Part shown: positions 7,188-16,829 of the stretch, piece by piece | Layout: each line of letters starts with the position of its first letter | Numbering within the stretch: the stretch's first letter is position 1 | Assembly (NCBI RefSeq): GCF_012931685.1 | Contig: NZ_JABANC010000003.1 | Location: forward strand, 290,048-354,047 | DNA: 64,000 bases | Source: Hanstruepera ponticola | Lineage (GTDB): Bacteria > Bacteroidota > Bacteroidia > Flavobacteriales > Flavobacteriaceae | Direction of reading: 5' to 3' | Made by a program: the position numbers and the translations under genes | The notes under the pieces: model-generated | Database searches by the model: none | What the model was told of the DNA's origin: nothing | Seen by the model: the letters and a program-made list of their open reading frames with translations, nothing else

Positions 7188-8513
7188 TTATTTAACTTTA
7201 TCATAATTGTCATCCCAGTTTTTTGGTTTTGGCTCATGCAATTTATCCAGTGATTTGGCTACTAACATAGAGACTGTCGCATCTCCAGTTACATTCACAA
7301 CAGTTCTACACATATCCAACGGCCTATCAACAGCAAAAATTAGAGCCAAGCCAATAGGTAATAATTCAGCAGGAAATCCAATGGATTCTAAAACAATTAC
7401 CAACATAACCATTCCCGCACTTGGCACAGCTGCACTACCTATAGACGCTAACAAGGCTGTTGCAATAATAACCAACTGATTAGTAAAAGTTAAACCTTCG
7501 GGCCAAATTACTTGCATAATAAAAACAGCAGCAATACCTTGATACAAGCTGGTGCCATCCATGTTTACAGTCGCTCCAACTGGTAATACAAAACCAGAAA
7601 CCTCCTTATCTACTCCAATATGTTCTTCAACACGTTCCATAGTTACTGGTAACGTCGCGGCACTAGAACTCGTTGAAAAAGCTAATAATTGTGCAGGTGA
7701 TATTTTATTTAAAAACCAAAGAGGTGATTTTCCAGTAAATGATTTTATTAAAATCAGATAGAAAACAATCATTAGTGCTAAACCTGCAACGACGCACAAT
7801 GCATAATTCAATAATTTAAGTAAAATTTCAGTATCATCAAAAGCAATAATCACATTTGCCATCAATGCAAAAACCGCATAAGGAGCAAATAGCATTATTA
7901 AATCTACCATTTTCATAACTACCTCATTTAAGGAATTGAAAAACTTAACCAATGGTTTTGCATCTTTTTCTGGTATCAATAACAAACAAATACCAACAAA
8001 CAGAGCAAAAAAGATAACCTGAAGCATTTGCGCTTCACCTAAAGCTGTAAAAATGTTACTTGGAAATATATCAACTAATGCTTGTAACGGACCTGCATCA
8101 TGTTGTGCTGATGCCTTTGTTAGTTTATCGGTTACGCCAGCATCATTTTCATACTTTAGTTTTATTTTCTCAATGGTATCTTGAGACATACCTGTTCCAG
8201 GCTTTAAGGTATTCACAATTGACAATCCTATGACTATTGCAACAAGAGTAGTTCCTACATAAATCAAGATAGTTCTCAATCCCATAGATTTAATTTTGGA
8301 AATATCCTTTAAGTCCGAAATACCTTTGATTAGTGAGGCTAGTATTAATGGTACTGCGATAAGCTTTAATAAATTAATGAATATGGTTCCGAAAGGTGCA
8401 ATCCAATCAGTTACGAATCCTTTACCGCCATCAACCGAATTCATGATAAATCCAAAGATGACACCTAAAACCATACCTATGATTATTTTCCAGTGTAGTG
8501 CTATTTTTTTCAT
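7188..8513 (-). CDS. Dicarboxylate/acidic amino-acid:cation symporter (DAACS family, GltP/GltT-like)
   Basis: The 441-aa membrane protein has the full set of DAACS markers: the serine-rich re-entrant loop (TSSSAATLPVT, 281-291), NMDGT (317-321) in the TM7 region, and the TM8 substrate site DMCRTVVNVTGD. In the last, Asp400, Arg403, Thr404, Asn407 and Asp411 correspond to Asp394, Arg397, Thr398, Asn401 and Asp405 of GltPh. The Arg favours acidic substrates such as glutamate, aspartate or C4-dicarboxylates over neutral amino acids. It is at the head of the same strand as the ATP-grasp cassette, 46 nt apart, so shared transcription is possible. A TAnnTTTG box lies at 8562-8569. Confidence 0.9.
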   Translation of the reverse strand: MKKIALHWKIIIGMVLGVIFGFIMNSVDGGKGFVTDWIAPFGTIFINLLKLIAVPLILASLIKGISDLKDISKIKSMGLRTILIYVGTTLVAIVIGLSIVNTLKPGTGMSQDTIEKIKLKYENDAGVTDKLTKASAQHDAGPLQALVDIFPSNIFTALGEAQMLQVIFFALFVGICLLLIPEKDAKPLVKFFNSLNEVVMKMVDLIMLFAPYAVFALMANVIIAFDDTEILLKLLNYALCVVAGLALMIVFYLILIKSFTGKSPLWFLNKISPAQLLAFSTSSSAATLPVTMERVEEHIGVDKEVSGFVLPVGATVNMDGTSLYQGIAAVFIMQVIWPEGLTFTNQLVIIATALLASIGSAAVPSAGMVMLVIVLESIGFPAELLPIGLALIFAVDRPLDMCRTVVNVTGDATVSMLVAKSLDKLHEPKPKNWDDNYDKVK

Positions 8514-8561
8514 ATAACGTCTGCCAATCTCCTAAAGAGAAATTTTATAATTAAAATTTTA

Positions 8562-8569
8562 CAAAAATA
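8562..8569 (-). promoter_or_regulatory. -7 box for the symporter (and possibly the cassette behind it)
   Basis: TATTTTTG on the minus strand matches TAnnTTTG exactly. It predicts a leader of about 45 nt. No clear TTG is spaced for -33. Confidence 0.4.
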
Positions 8570-8693
8570 TTCAGTTGTCAATATAAGTTTTTTTGACCTC
8601 GTACAATTAATCAGAAACATAATTTTTTGGATGTTTAATATTATTATGAAATTTCAGATTAAATGGAATTATATAATTAAAATTTAGAAACAA

Positions 8694-9461
8694 CTATTCC
8701 TCATCATAAATATCGTCATGATCATCAATTGCTTCCGTATTGGGATCCCTTCTAAATACCTCAATTAAATTAAAAACAATAATACAGAAAACCACCCATA
8801 CAGCACCTGCAATAAATCCGGCGACAATATCTGATGGGTAATGCACTCCTAAATAGATTCTGCTAACACCAATACTTAATATCAAAAAAGCAAAAATAAT
8901 CATACCTGTATATTTCAGGAACCTGTTCATTTTCATTTTATAAAAAAGATAGATTACAAACCCATAAAAGGACATAGCAGCCATAGCATGACCACTTGGG
9001 TAACTTAAGCTTTCGGCAGTTACCAACTGCTCAATAGTTGGACGTGCTCTGTTAAAAACACGCTTAAGGACTAGGTTTGACAGCGCAGAAATAATCATAA
9101 CAATTCCTATTTGCAAAATGTATTTCCATTTTTTTAAAACAACTTTAGAAATGATAGCTCCTATAACCGTAACAGCTATATAACCCTCCACATCACCAAG
9201 GTCAGTAACAAATTTAAAATAACTGGTAAATGCTGGTGAGCGATAAGATAAAACAAAATCAGTCACGGAATTATCAAAGCCCACTAACTCGTCATCAATT
9301 AATGTTTCAGTGAATTCTATAAAAAAGTTTATACCAAAAACAATGAACATCAGTGCCAATAAAACGATAATAAAATAAGGCAATGTCACGTTGTAAACCC
9401 GTAATTTATCTCTTAAGGAATCTCTTAATTTTTTGACAAATGTTATTAGAAGTTCGAACAT
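8694..9461 (-). CDS. PAP2-family membrane phosphatase
   Basis: The 255-aa integral membrane protein carries the three phosphatidic-acid-phosphatase signature motifs: C1 KRVFNRARP (133-141), C2 PSGH (155-158) and C3 SRIYLGVHYPSD (200-211), with catalytic His158 and His207. It has about six transmembrane helices and an acidic cytoplasmic tail (ending DDIYDEE). Such enzymes dephosphorylate lipid phosphates, including undecaprenyl pyrophosphate, lipid A or phosphatidylglycerol phosphate. The sequence does not decide between them. It stands alone between the symporter and aroC with its own -7 box 4 nt from the ATG. Confidence 0.9.
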   Translation of the reverse strand: MFELLITFVKKLRDSLRDKLRVYNVTLPYFIIVLLALMFIVFGINFFIEFTETLIDDELVGFDNSVTDFVLSYRSPAFTSYFKFVTDLGDVEGYIAVTVIGAIISKVVLKKWKYILQIGIVMIISALSNLVLKRVFNRARPTIEQLVTAESLSYPSGHAMAAMSFYGFVIYLFYKMKMNRFLKYTGMIIFAFLILSIGVSRIYLGVHYPSDIVAGFIAGAVWVVFCIIVFNLIEVFRRDPNTEAIDDHDDIYDEE

Positions 9462-9465
9462 AAAA

Positions 9466-9473
9466 CAAAACTA
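9466..9473 (-). promoter_or_regulatory. -7 box directly before the PAP2 gene
   Basis: TAGTTTTG on the minus strand, 4 nt before the ATG at 9461. It matches TAnnTTTG exactly and predicts a leaderless or near-leaderless mRNA. Confidence 0.4.
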
Positions 9474-9591
9474 TTTTGAAATCCATGCTAAATTTAATGG
9501 CACTTCATAAATTATTTGTGCTCAATCACTGAAAATAAATATGGGAAATGAAATTTTAAGCTCTAACTCTGAATAATAACATACTGGTATC

Positions 9592-10650
9592 TCAATAAAT
9601 TTTATTAATCAGATAAAAGTCCGCTAAAACTAATGCTGCCATTGCTTCAACAATAGGCACAGCTCTTGGAACCACACAAGGATCATGACGACCTTTTCCT
9701 TGCATTTCAACAATACTACCTGAATTATCCAGTGTGTTTTGCTTTTGAATAATAGTGGCAACAGGCTTAAAAGCCACGCGAAAGTAAATATCCATACCAT
9801 TACTAATACCACCCTGAATGCCACCTGACAAGTTTGTAGTTGTTGTTCCGTCGTCGTTGAACAAATCATTATGTTCACTACCTTTCATTCTGGCACCACA
9901 AAATCCACTACCATATTCAAAACCTTTTACTGCGTTTATTGACAACATGGCCTTTCCTAATTCAGCGTGTAATTTATCAAAAACAGGTTCACCAAGTCCA
10001 ATCGGAACATTTTGAAGTACACAGGTTACTGTTCCACCTATGGTATCACCTTCCTTTCTGATAGCTTTTATTTTTTCAATCATAGCATGAGCTGTCTCTT
10101 TATGAGGGCATCGCACTGCATTACTTTCTATATCAGCAAAGTTTAACGATTGATAAGGTTTTTCTAAAAAAATATCACCTACAGAAGAGGTGTAAGCATT
10201 AATTTTTATTTCTGGAATTATTTGTTTTGCTAATGCTCCAGCAACCACACGACACGCTGTCTCACGAGCCGAACTTCGACCTCCTCCTCTATAATCACGA
10301 ATTCCATATTTCTTTTCGTAAGTAAAATCGGCATGGCTTGGTCTATAAACATCTTTTATATGTGAGTAATCTTTTGACTTTTGATTGGTGTTTTTTATTA
10401 TGAATCCAATGGATGTTCCTGTAGTAGTTCCTTCAAAGATACCAGATAAAAACTCAACTGTATCAGGTTCTTTTCGCTGTGTTACTATTTCAGACTGGCC
10501 AGGTTTACGTCTATTTAATTCCTGTTGAATAGCTTCTAAATCAACTTTTACACCTGAAGGGCAACCATCAATAATCCCTCCAATTGCTTTACCATGTGAT
10601 TCTCCAAAAGTGGTTAATTTAAAAATGTTACCAAAGCTATTTCCCGCCAT
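9592..10650 (-). CDS. aroC: Chorismate synthase
   Basis: The enzyme converts 5-enolpyruvylshikimate-3-phosphate to chorismate, the last common step to aromatic amino acids, using reduced FMN. Clear family signatures: TTFGESHG near the N-terminus, [11 protein letters not shown] around residues 123-133, and [17 protein letters not shown] near the C-terminus. Length (352 aa) is normal. I take the ATG at 10650, giving MAGNSFG, which matches other AroC proteins. The reading frame also has a TTG two codons earlier (10656). Transcription probably starts from a TATTTTTG box at 10693-10700. The gene is monocistronic and divergent from the LpxH-like gene. Confidence 0.97.
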   Translation of the reverse strand: MAGNSFGNIFKLTTFGESHGKAIGGIIDGCPSGVKVDLEAIQQELNRRKPGQSEIVTQRKEPDTVEFLSGIFEGTTTGTSIGFIIKNTNQKSKDYSHIKDVYRPSHADFTYEKKYGIRDYRGGGRSSARETACRVVAGALAKQIIPEIKINAYTSSVGDIFLEKPYQSLNFADIESNAVRCPHKETAHAMIEKIKAIRKEGDTIGGTVTCVLQNVPIGLGEPVFDKLHAELGKAMLSINAVKGFEYGSGFCGARMKGSEHNDLFNDDGTTTTNLSGGIQGGISNGMDIYFRVAFKPVATIIQKQNTLDNSGSIVEMQGKGRHDPCVVPRAVPIVEAMAALVLADFYLINKIY

Positions 10651-10692
10651 ATTCAATATTTTACTGCTAAAGTAATTGTAATATTAGAGAAA

Positions 10693-10700
10693 CAAAAATA
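10693..10700 (-). promoter_or_regulatory. -7 box of aroC
   Basis: TATTTTTG on the minus strand, an exact TAnnTTTG, about 42 nt before the chosen ATG. No clear -33 element. Confidence 0.4.
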
Positions 10701-10835
10701 GAATGCTGTCATCGGTTCTGATTTATAAATAAATCTAGTAACAATTACTTAACAAATTACTCACAAACAATTAATTACAGCGTAATATTAGGGTAATATT
10801 TAATGTAGTTATTTGCATTAAATATCCAATAAAAC

Positions 10836-11672
10836 TTGAAGCAAAAAAGGAAAATTGAAATCTCGGTTATTTCAGATGTACATTTAGGAACTTATGGGTG
10901 TCAAGCAAAACAGCTTCTCACTTATCTAAACAGTATTAACCCAAAAAAGCTCATTCTAAATGGTGACATCATAGATATTTGGCAGTTTAGTAAACGGTAT
11001 TTTCCAAAATCTCACCTAAAGGTCATTAAAAAAATTATAGATATGGCATCAGAAGGTGTTGAAGTTATTTACATTACTGGAAACCATGATGATATGTTAC
11101 GTAAGTTTAGCGGAACGGCTATAGGCAATATAAAAATTGATGATAAACTAGTTCTAAATTTAGATGGAAAGAAAGCATGGTTTTTTCATGGTGACGTGTT
11201 TGACGCATCTATACAAAACGCTAGGTGGTTAGCTAAATTAGGTGGCTATGGTTATGATATGCTCATTCTTATTAATCGTTTTATAAATTGGTGTTTAGAA
11301 TGCATGGGACGTGAAAAATATTCGCTATCACTTCGCATAAAAAATAGTGTTAAGAAAGCTGTGAAATACATAAGTGATTTTGAAGAAGTTGCATCTGATT
11401 TAGCCATTGAAAATGGTTATGATTATGTGATTTGTGGTCACATTCATCAACCTAAAATGCTTCTTAAAAAAAATAAAATGGGTGAAACCACCTATTTGAA
11501 TTCTGGTGATTGGGTTGAAAACTTTACTGCATTAGAATATCAATTTAAACGTTGGAAAATTTACAATTACAATAACGACAAACTTTCAGCTTTTTACGCC
11601 GACGAAGATATTAAGGAAATGGAAATGAAAGATTTAATTGCTGCTATTACCATTATTGATCAAAAACAGTAA
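10836..11672 (+). CDS. UDP-2,3-diacylglucosamine diphosphatase-like metallophosphoesterase (LpxH family)
   Basis: This 278-aa calcineurin-like phosphoesterase has all metal-binding motifs of the LpxH group: D14-V-H16, GD at 43-44, GNHD at 82-85, HGD at 118-120 and GHIH at 201-204. LpxH-type enzymes remove UMP from UDP-2,3-diacylglucosamine in lipid A synthesis, on the cytoplasmic face of the inner membrane. Flavobacteria often have several relatives, so the exact substrate is not certain. The start is TTG at 10836: a stop codon (10830-10832) sits just upstream in frame, and the next ATG would remove the first metal motif. It is divergent from aroC. Confidence 0.85.
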   Translation: MKQKRKIEISVISDVHLGTYGCQAKQLLTYLNSINPKKLILNGDIIDIWQFSKRYFPKSHLKVIKKIIDMASEGVEVIYITGNHDDMLRKFSGTAIGNIKIDDKLVLNLDGKKAWFFHGDVFDASIQNARWLAKLGGYGYDMLILINRFINWCLECMGREKYSLSLRIKNSVKKAVKYISDFEEVASDLAIENGYDYVICGHIHQPKMLLKKNKMGETTYLNSGDWVENFTALEYQFKRWKIYNYNNDKLSAFYADEDIKEMEMKDLIAAITIIDQKQ

Positions 11673-11696
11673 ATCACTACTTTGTTGTTTTAATTA

Positions 11697-11725
11697 TTGT
11701 TAGTTGTATTAAATTGTTATTTTTG
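11697..11725 (+). promoter_or_regulatory. Complete Bacteroidota promoter (TTG - 18 nt - TATTTTTG)
   Basis: TTG at 11697-11699 and TATTTTTG at 11718-11725 have 18 nt between them. Transcription would start near 11730, which excludes the in-frame TTG-type start at 11714 and supports the ATG at 11753 for the lipoprotein. Confidence 0.6.
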
Positions 11726-11752
11726 AGACTGACAAAACTTAAAACAACAACA

Positions 11753-12628
11753 ATGAAAACAATGAAGCAATTATTTCTAATGCTAACAGTTGCCCTTTTT
11801 GTGGCATCCTGCTCATCAGATGATGATGGTGGTACTAATCCACCAACAAATCCACCAACCGATAATACTGGAAACTACTTTCCTTTGACAGTTGATGATT
11901 ATTGGAATTATGACGTTGAATACACTGACAATAATGATTCTAATAATAATTCTAGTTCTTCAGATTTTCTTTATGTAGCTTCTGAAACAAATGGTAGCTT
12001 TGATTTGGGTGTCAATACCAATGATATTGCTAATGGTGCAATGAATGGTATTTTGGTGAATGGTACACTAGAACGTACGGAATCAACACTGGTTTTAGAT
12101 GGTTCTATCTCAATTCCGTTTCCTGGTTTTGAAACCTCAAGCATTGATTTCACCGATATGGTTTTATACGATTTAAATGCAGCAAACAATAGTCAGTTGG
12201 CAAGCACCTCTGGAAGTATTGACCAAAATATTGATTTGGGAACAGATGTAATTCCAGTAACTATAAATTATACTGTATCTACAACACAGATTAACAATAA
12301 CAGTTCTGTTTCTGTTGGAGGAACCAATTATACAGGTGTATCAAAGGCGAGATTTAAGCTTAACTTAAATGTTATTGCAACAATTCTTAATCCAATTACC
12401 AACCAACCTCAAAATTTAAATATTCTAGGAAATCAAGATGTAACGGTTGGTACAAATTATTTTGTTGAAAATATAGGTTTAGTAAAATCAGAAACGGCAA
12501 TAAATTATCAAGTTGATCAAACTACAATAGAATTACTAACATTGTTTGGAATTGATATTCCATTTCCAACTTCTGGTTCGGCTACTAACGTTCAAGAAAT
12601 GACAGATTACATGGTTGCTGAAGAATAA
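11753..12628 (+). CDS. Predicted lipoprotein, function unknown
   Basis: From the ATG at 11753 the product is about 291 aa, with a lipoprotein signal peptide ending in VASC followed by SSDDDGG, the Ser/Asp-rich tether that marks many flavobacterial surface or outer-membrane lipoproteins. A Pro/Thr spacer (NPPTNPP) follows, then a beta-rich domain starting YFPLTVDDYWNYDVEY that is common in Bacteroidota extracellular lipoproteins. The remainder is rich in Asn, Thr and Ser with no recognised catalytic motif. The longer frame from 11714 would start upstream of the predicted transcription start. Its stop codon abuts that of the convergent 12629 gene with no base between. Confidence 0.7.
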   Translation: MKTMKQLFLMLTVALFVASCSSDDDGGTNPPTNPPTDNTGNYFPLTVDDYWNYDVEYTDNNDSNNNSSSSDFLYVASETNGSFDLGVNTNDIANGAMNGILVNGTLERTESTLVLDGSISIPFPGFETSSIDFTDMVLYDLNAANNSQLASTSGSIDQNIDLGTDVIPVTINYTVSTTQINNNSSVSVGGTNYTGVSKARFKLNLNVIATILNPITNQPQNLNILGNQDVTVGTNYFVENIGLVKSETAINYQVDQTTIELLTLFGIDIPFPTSGSATNVQEMTDYMVAEE

Positions 12629-15550
12629 TCATTTAATCAAAGCATCATATAATATTTCGATGGGATGTAACGCTTGGCGTTGTGTCCCATCTTTTATTTG
12701 ATGCCTGCAACTCGTACCATTAGCCGAAATAACTACTTCGGAGTCAGCTTTTCTAATTGCTGGAAACAAAGTCTGATTACCAATTGTCATGCTAACATCG
12801 TAATGTTCTTTTTCGTACCCAAAACTACCTGCCATACCACAACATCCGCTTGGTATAATAGTGACTTTATAATTCTTTGGTAAATTTAAAACATCAAAAC
12901 TTGACTTTTGATTACCCAGGGCTTTTTGATGACAATGACCATGAAATTTAATGGTTTTTGATTCAGAAGTAAATTGTTCAGGATTAATATTCCCCGTTGC
13001 AATTTCACTTTGAAGGAACTCTTCTATTAAATAAGTATGACTGGCTATTGATTTTGCAGCACCTGTGTCATTTGCCAATTTTAAATATTCGTCTTTAAAT
13101 GTCAAAATTGCTGAAGGTTCAATACCAATTAATGGTGTTTCTTTTGATATTAAATCTTTATAAAGCGCTACGTTTTCATTAGCAACTTGTTGTGCCTGTT
13201 TTAAAAATCCTTTTGATAAAAATGCCCTACCAGACTCTTTGTTTGGCAATATGTTAACCTTGTAATTTAAACCTCCCAACAGCATAATTGCATCCTTACC
13301 TATTTTAGTGTCCAAATAATTAGTAAACTCATCAATAAAAAAATATATCTCTTTAGTATATTTAGACTTAACTATCTGTTTATTATTGTTTTTAATCCAT
13401 TTAAATAAACTAACACTTGAAATATTAGGTAAGCTTCTTTTTGGTGCTATGCCTAATCCTTTTTTAATGAGAGATGAAAAAAATACGTTCGAAAACATCA
13501 AGTTGCTGATGCCAGAAAATCGACTTCCAATATTGTTAAATTTATTATTGTAGGCAAATACTTTTGTGCGCAAATTTGAACCATTTATACTTTGGTACTG
13601 ATATTCAAACTCTGCCTTTAAAGCGGCTACGTTAACACTACTAGGGCATTCACTAGAACACGCCTTACAACTTAAACAAAGGTCAAATACATCTTTGAGT
13701 TCTTCGTGATTAAACTTATTAACCTTATCAGATTGGGTTAAAAACTCCCTTAAAGCATTAGCTCTAGCGCGAGTAGTGTCTTTTTCATTTCGAGTGGCAC
13801 GATAACTCGGACACATAGTGCCACCAAATTCTGGAAGTTTTCTGCAATCACCAGATCCGTTACATTTTTCAGCTTCACGTAAAATACCCAATGAATCTGA
13901 AAAGTCTAACAACGTGTTTATTTCAGGTTCTACCCTATCCGGTTGATAACGTAAGGATTTATCCATTGAAAATGCATCAACAATTTTCCCAGGATTAAAA
14001 ATATTATTTGGATCGAAAACTTGCTTTATTTGCTTAACTATTTTGTAATTGTTTTCTCCAATCATCATCGGAATAAACTCCGCACGTACAATACCATCGC
14101 CATGTTCACCACTCATTGAGCCTCCATACTTTTTGACTAAATGTGCCACATCAGTGGTTATTTTGCGAAATAGTACAACATCTTCTTTCTTTTTTAAATT
14201 TAAAATAGGCCGCAAATGTAACTCTCCAGCTCCAGCATGAGCATAATACACTGCTTTTTGTTTATAACCATTCATAATAGCTGTAAAATCCCTGATATAA
14301 TTACTTAAATCTGAAATTAGCACAGCTGTATCTTCAATACATGGTGCCGTTTTTTTGTCACCAACTATATTGCCTAATAAGCCCAAACCAGCCTTCCTTA
14401 ATTCTATAGCCTTATTGATGTCTTCGCCTACTAATAGTGGATTGGCATAACTCAAACCACCAGAGTTTAATGTATCTAACAAACTATAGGCTTTTCTGGT
14501 TACAACTTCTATGCTATTATCACGCACTTCACACATTAAAATCGCTTCAGGATCACCAGTTACAAATTGTCTATTAACCTCTTGTGTTTTATTATGTTTG
14601 GTTAGATCTAAAATGGTCTTATCCATCATTTCACATGTGTATAAGTCATGCTTCATAACACTCTCAACTGCATTTAAACAGTTTTCAATACTATTGAAAT
14701 GAGCCGCAATCATGACAGTGTTTGCTGGTGGTAATACATCTAATTTTAAGGTTATTTCTGTTGTAAATGCCAGAGTACCTTCGCTACCTGACAACAACTT
14801 ACATAAGTTTAGCGGTATGTCTGAATTAGAAAATGGTTCAGTTTTTATTACTTCATCAATAGCATAACCCGTATTGCGTCTATGGATTTCTTTTTTTGGA
14901 AACTGATTTCTAATCTCATCCTGAACACTTCTGTTTTTTAATTCTTGATTCAAAACACGATATATCCTTCCTTCCAGATTATCTGAATTTATTTTTTTCT
15001 CAAACTCTAATTTAGAAATGTCAGAAAAAATTACTTCACTCCCATCGGACAATAATGTTTTCAAGGCCAATACCTTATCACGTGTCACACCATATTTGAT
15101 GGATGTGGTTCCTGACGAGTTGTTTCCTACCATACCACCTATCATACAACGGTTTGAAGTAGATGTATTAGGACCAAAAAACAAGCCGTAAGGCTCTAAA
15201 AAATTATTAAGTTCATCTCGAATTACACCTGGCTGAACAGTAATGGTCATATCCTTTACATTAAAATCTACAATCGCATTAAAGTGTTTAGAAACATCTA
15301 CCACAATACCTTTACCCACACATTGCCCTGCTAAAGAAGTTCCTGCAGCCCGAGGTATTAAAGATGTTTTATGATTATTAGCAAAATCAATAAGCACTTT
15401 CAAATCATTATCACTCTTTGGAATAGCTACTGCCAAAGGCAACATTCTATAAACTGATGCATCTGTCGCATAGAGAGTTTTCATCAAATCATCATAATGA
15501 AGTTCACCTTCCAACAATTGATTAAGTTTCTTTAAGTATGTTATTTCCAT
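12629..15550 (-). CDS. FAD-linked oxidase fused to Fe-S and CCG domains (YdiJ/D-lactate dehydrogenase-like)
   Basis: The 973-aa protein has an N-terminal PCMH-type FAD-binding domain (about 30-240, with PRAAGTSLAGQCVG), a GlcD-type oxidase C-terminal domain (to about 530, with SGEHGDG), a 4Fe-4S region (CNGSGDC and CLSCKACSSECPS) and a C-terminal CCG domain (GHCHQKALG, SGCCGMAGSFG). This order matches E. coli YdiJ, a D-2-hydroxyglutarate dehydrogenase, and related D-2-hydroxyacid dehydrogenases that pass electrons to the quinone pool or a carrier. The length is close to YdiJ. Substrate cannot be fixed from sequence. It is a single-gene unit, convergent with the lipoprotein gene. Confidence 0.88.
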   Translation of the reverse strand: MEITYLKKLNQLLEGELHYDDLMKTLYATDASVYRMLPLAVAIPKSDNDLKVLIDFANNHKTSLIPRAAGTSLAGQCVGKGIVVDVSKHFNAIVDFNVKDMTITVQPGVIRDELNNFLEPYGLFFGPNTSTSNRCMIGGMVGNNSSGTTSIKYGVTRDKVLALKTLLSDGSEVIFSDISKLEFEKKINSDNLEGRIYRVLNQELKNRSVQDEIRNQFPKKEIHRRNTGYAIDEVIKTEPFSNSDIPLNLCKLLSGSEGTLAFTTEITLKLDVLPPANTVMIAAHFNSIENCLNAVESVMKHDLYTCEMMDKTILDLTKHNKTQEVNRQFVTGDPEAILMCEVRDNSIEVVTRKAYSLLDTLNSGGLSYANPLLVGEDINKAIELRKAGLGLLGNIVGDKKTAPCIEDTAVLISDLSNYIRDFTAIMNGYKQKAVYYAHAGAGELHLRPILNLKKKEDVVLFRKITTDVAHLVKKYGGSMSGEHGDGIVRAEFIPMMIGENNYKIVKQIKQVFDPNNIFNPGKIVDAFSMDKSLRYQPDRVEPEINTLLDFSDSLGILREAEKCNGSGDCRKLPEFGGTMCPSYRATRNEKDTTRARANALREFLTQSDKVNKFNHEELKDVFDLCLSCKACSSECPSSVNVAALKAEFEYQYQSINGSNLRTKVFAYNNKFNNIGSRFSGISNLMFSNVFFSSLIKKGLGIAPKRSLPNISSVSLFKWIKNNNKQIVKSKYTKEIYFFIDEFTNYLDTKIGKDAIMLLGGLNYKVNILPNKESGRAFLSKGFLKQAQQVANENVALYKDLISKETPLIGIEPSAILTFKDEYLKLANDTGAAKSIASHTYLIEEFLQSEIATGNINPEQFTSESKTIKFHGHCHQKALGNQKSSFDVLNLPKNYKVTIIPSGCCGMAGSFGYEKEHYDVSMTIGNQTLFPAIRKADSEVVISANGTSCRHQIKDGTQRQALHPIEILYDALIK

Positions 15551-15702
15551 ATTTGGTTGATAGATACCTAGGTATAGATAAAGCTAAAAATAATATTATT
15601 AAAGTTATTAACCTTCAAGTATATTCAATTAATTTGCCTTAATAAAAATCTAACAATAACCCAAATTACGTATATAACATGAAATCAAAAAACTATAGAA
15701 CT

Positions 15703-16224
15703 ATGAAGAAAATAATCTTATCTGTAATTACCTTGTTCGGCTTTATTACTATGGCAAATGCTCAAGAAATAAGTAAAAATGCTATTGGTCTTCGCTTGGG
15801 AGATAGCGACGGATTTGGAGCTGAAATATCGTATCAACGTGCAATTGGACAAAACAACAATCGGTTGGAGTTTGACTTTGGCTGGCGAGATGGCAAAAAC
15901 TATGATGGCATTAAACTTATAGGGCTTTATCAGTGGGTTTGGAACATAGACGGTGGCTTTAATTGGTATGCTGGTCCAGGTGTTGGTTTTGCAGCGTTTA
16001 GACATAAATATGAAAGATATGTTCCTGGACAGAACGATTATTATTATGAAGAAAACAGAGATGCTTTTCCTATAGTGACTGGGACAATTGGTATTGAATA
16101 TAGCTTTGATTTTCCGCTATTATTATCTCTAGACTTTAGACCTGAATTAGGTTTTGGAGATGATTTATATGACAATAATGATTTAGATTTTGACGTGGGA
16201 TTAGGTGTAAGATATCAATTCTAA
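15703..16224 (+). CDS. Small predicted outer-membrane beta-barrel protein
   Basis: From the ATG at 15703 the product is 173 aa, with a good signal peptide (MKKIILSVITLFGF, cleavage after ANAQ). The mature part is an eight-strand-like pattern with Gly/Tyr/Phe-rich strands and acidic loops (for example DDLYDNNDLDFD), and ends in YQF, the terminal aromatic seen in outer-membrane barrels. The frame extends to an ATG at 15679 that would add eight residues before the signal peptide. I prefer 15703 because it gives a normal signal sequence. A terminator follows at 16247. No specific function can be assigned. Confidence 0.7.
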   Translation: MKKIILSVITLFGFITMANAQEISKNAIGLRLGDSDGFGAEISYQRAIGQNNNRLEFDFGWRDGKNYDGIKLIGLYQWVWNIDGGFNWYAGPGVGFAAFRHKYERYVPGQNDYYYEENRDAFPIVTGTIGIEYSFDFPLLLSLDFRPELGFGDDLYDNNDLDFDVGLGVRYQF

Positions 16225-16246
16225 AAAAAACCTTATTAGAATAAGT

Positions 16247-16274
16247 AAACCACCAATTTCATGGTGGTTTTTTT
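16247..16274 (+). terminator. Rho-independent terminator
   Basis: AAACCACC (16247-16254) pairs with GGTGGTTT (16263-16270) around an 8-nt loop, and T's continue to 16274. It ends the barrel-protein transcript. Confidence 0.8.
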
Positions 16275-16312
16275 CTATATTTAAGTATTTCTTCAATCTC
16301 AAGCACTGTTAT

Positions 16313-16828
16313 ATGTTTATAGAATTAAAAACTGAACGACTTTTATTAAGAGCTTTAGAGAATCATGACGTAAATCAAATTTTGTTTTTAAGATCAGATC
16401 TAGTAGTTAACCAATTTGTTGAACGCCAAAAAACAAAAACAAAAGATGAAGCTCTAGAATTTATAAAGCGTATTCAATTATCAGTATCAAATGAAGAAGT
16501 TTGTTATTGGAGTATTTGCTTAAAAACCAATTCCAAGCTTATAGGAACAATCTGTTTATGGAATTTCTCAAGAGAATTAAACAAGGCTGAAGTTGGTTAC
16601 GACTTACATCCTGATTTTCACAGGAAAGGCATAATGAGCGAAGCTTTGCATGCTGTATTGGAGTTTGGTTTTCAATCGTTAAACCTAAATCATATTGATG
16701 CCTATACACAATATGATAATTTAAGTTCAGTATATCTTCTAAAGAAATTTGGCTTTAAGCACGACCCTAAAAGAAAGGATTCGGGAAATAAGAAAAATCA
16801 CATCTATATCTTAAATAACACCAATTAG
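16313..16828 (+). CDS. GNAT-family N-acetyltransferase (RimJ/RimL type)
   Basis: This 171-aa protein shows the Gcn5-related acetyltransferase fold. It begins ELKTERLLLRAL, typical of RimJ/RimL-type enzymes. The acetyl-CoA pyrophosphate loop is HRKGIMSEAL (around 104-113) after GYDLHPDFH, and a late YLLKKFGFK helix precedes the C-terminus. RimJ/RimL-like enzymes acetylate protein N-termini or small amines, and the target here is unknown. It starts 38 nt after the preceding terminator, and its stop is 1 nt from the stop of the convergent 16830 gene. Cytoplasmic. Confidence 0.88.
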   Translation: MFIELKTERLLLRALENHDVNQILFLRSDLVVNQFVERQKTKTKDEALEFIKRIQLSVSNEEVCYWSICLKTNSKLIGTICLWNFSRELNKAEVGYDLHPDFHRKGIMSEALHAVLEFGFQSLNLNHIDAYTQYDNLSSVYLLKKFGFKHDPKRKDSGNKKNHIYILNNTN

Positions 16829-16829
16829 C

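Noticed and set aside
8546..8685. 14-nt direct repeat TATAATTAAAATTT at 8546-8559 and 8672-8685
   Set aside because: Simple AT-rich sequence in an AT-rich gap; chance occurrence is likely and no mobile-element ends are visible.
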